Assembly: GCA_947494335.1 (NCBI GenBank)
Contig: CANLUT010000004.1
Coordinates: 254,810-318,809 of the forward strand
Origin: Oligoflexales bacterium
GTDB lineage: Bacteria > Bdellovibrionota_B > Oligoflexia > Oligoflexales > RGVZ01
DNA length: 64,000 bases
Direction: 5' to 3'
Shown: positions 63,885 through 64,000 of the stretch, in pieces
How the letters are laid out: every line of letters starts with the position of its first letter
How positions within the stretch are numbered: position 1 is the stretch's first letter
Notes under the pieces: model-generated
What the model saw: only the letters and a program-made list of their open reading frames with translations
Told to the model about the DNA's origin: nothing
The model's database searches: none
Program-made: the position numbers and the translations under genes

Positions 63885-64000
63885 AAGGAGAACAAAATCG
63901 TCCGACGAAGTTTATTTTAAATTCAGGCAAGGAAAACGAGGCGCGACGACCGAGACAGTACATGTGGTACGGCGAGGTCGGAGCGCCGACATTTGACGCC

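Overview
The window looks like chromosome from a Gram-negative, probably aerobic or facultative bacterium with many lipoproteins. The closest fit is the Bdellovibrionota/Oligoflexia or a related deltaproteobacterial lineage. This is an inference: it rests on an MglA-like GTPase, the TIGR03545/TIGR03546 pair, an ImuA-ImuB-DnaE2 mutasome, many predatory-bacterium-style secreted peptidases and lipoproteins, and mid-range GC judged by eye. No rRNA, tRNA or CRISPR array was recognised.

1-9.7 kb: the 3' part of dnaX, an mglA-like GTPase, a small unknown gene and mnmA are followed by a complete yejABEF-type peptide ABC importer. 9.7-25.1 kb: lon, an unusually long eukaryotic-type metF, pyrC-sufE, folE2, the TIGR03545/TIGR03546 pair, a large unknown gene, a GDT1-type Mn/Ca transporter, a repeat-containing lipoprotein, an RluA-type pseudouridine synthase and a membrane-anchored carbonic-anhydrase-like protein missing two of three zinc ligands.

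25.2-36.3 kb: an M48 protease, a secreted DUF6345-like protein, lexA, a membrane adenylate cyclase, two small secreted proteins, a DUF4143-type ATPase, a papain-like lipoprotein, an ATP-grasp ligase and a zinc-peptidase-like gene. 36.3-42.3 kb: an SOS mutagenesis operon, imuA-imuB-dnaE2-smr. Its promoter carries a perfect palindrome matching one in front of lexA, which suggests this organism's LexA operator is CCATAC-N4-GTATGG.

42.3-50.9 kb: mostly secreted proteins and lipoproteins (CAP domain, alpha/beta hydrolase-like, Ig-like repeat protein, clan-CD-peptidase-like protein), plus gloB, sthA and a GNAT acetyltransferase.

50.9-64 kb is accessory. An IS91-family element is followed by a heavy-metal RND efflux cluster (small His/Cys protein, His-rich protein, RND pump, small periplasmic protein, TolC) with no recognisable adaptor gene. 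Beyond it the DNA is sparsely coding, with a 41-codon TraE-like fragment and small lipoprotein genes. The end of the window holds two secreted-protein genes that share an almost identical promoter-plus-signal-peptide cassette fused to unrelated mature domains. A repeated AAAATTGGT/ACCAATTTT hairpin borders the cassettes, and a solo IS91 right end sits between the genes. This modular locus is the most novel part of the window.
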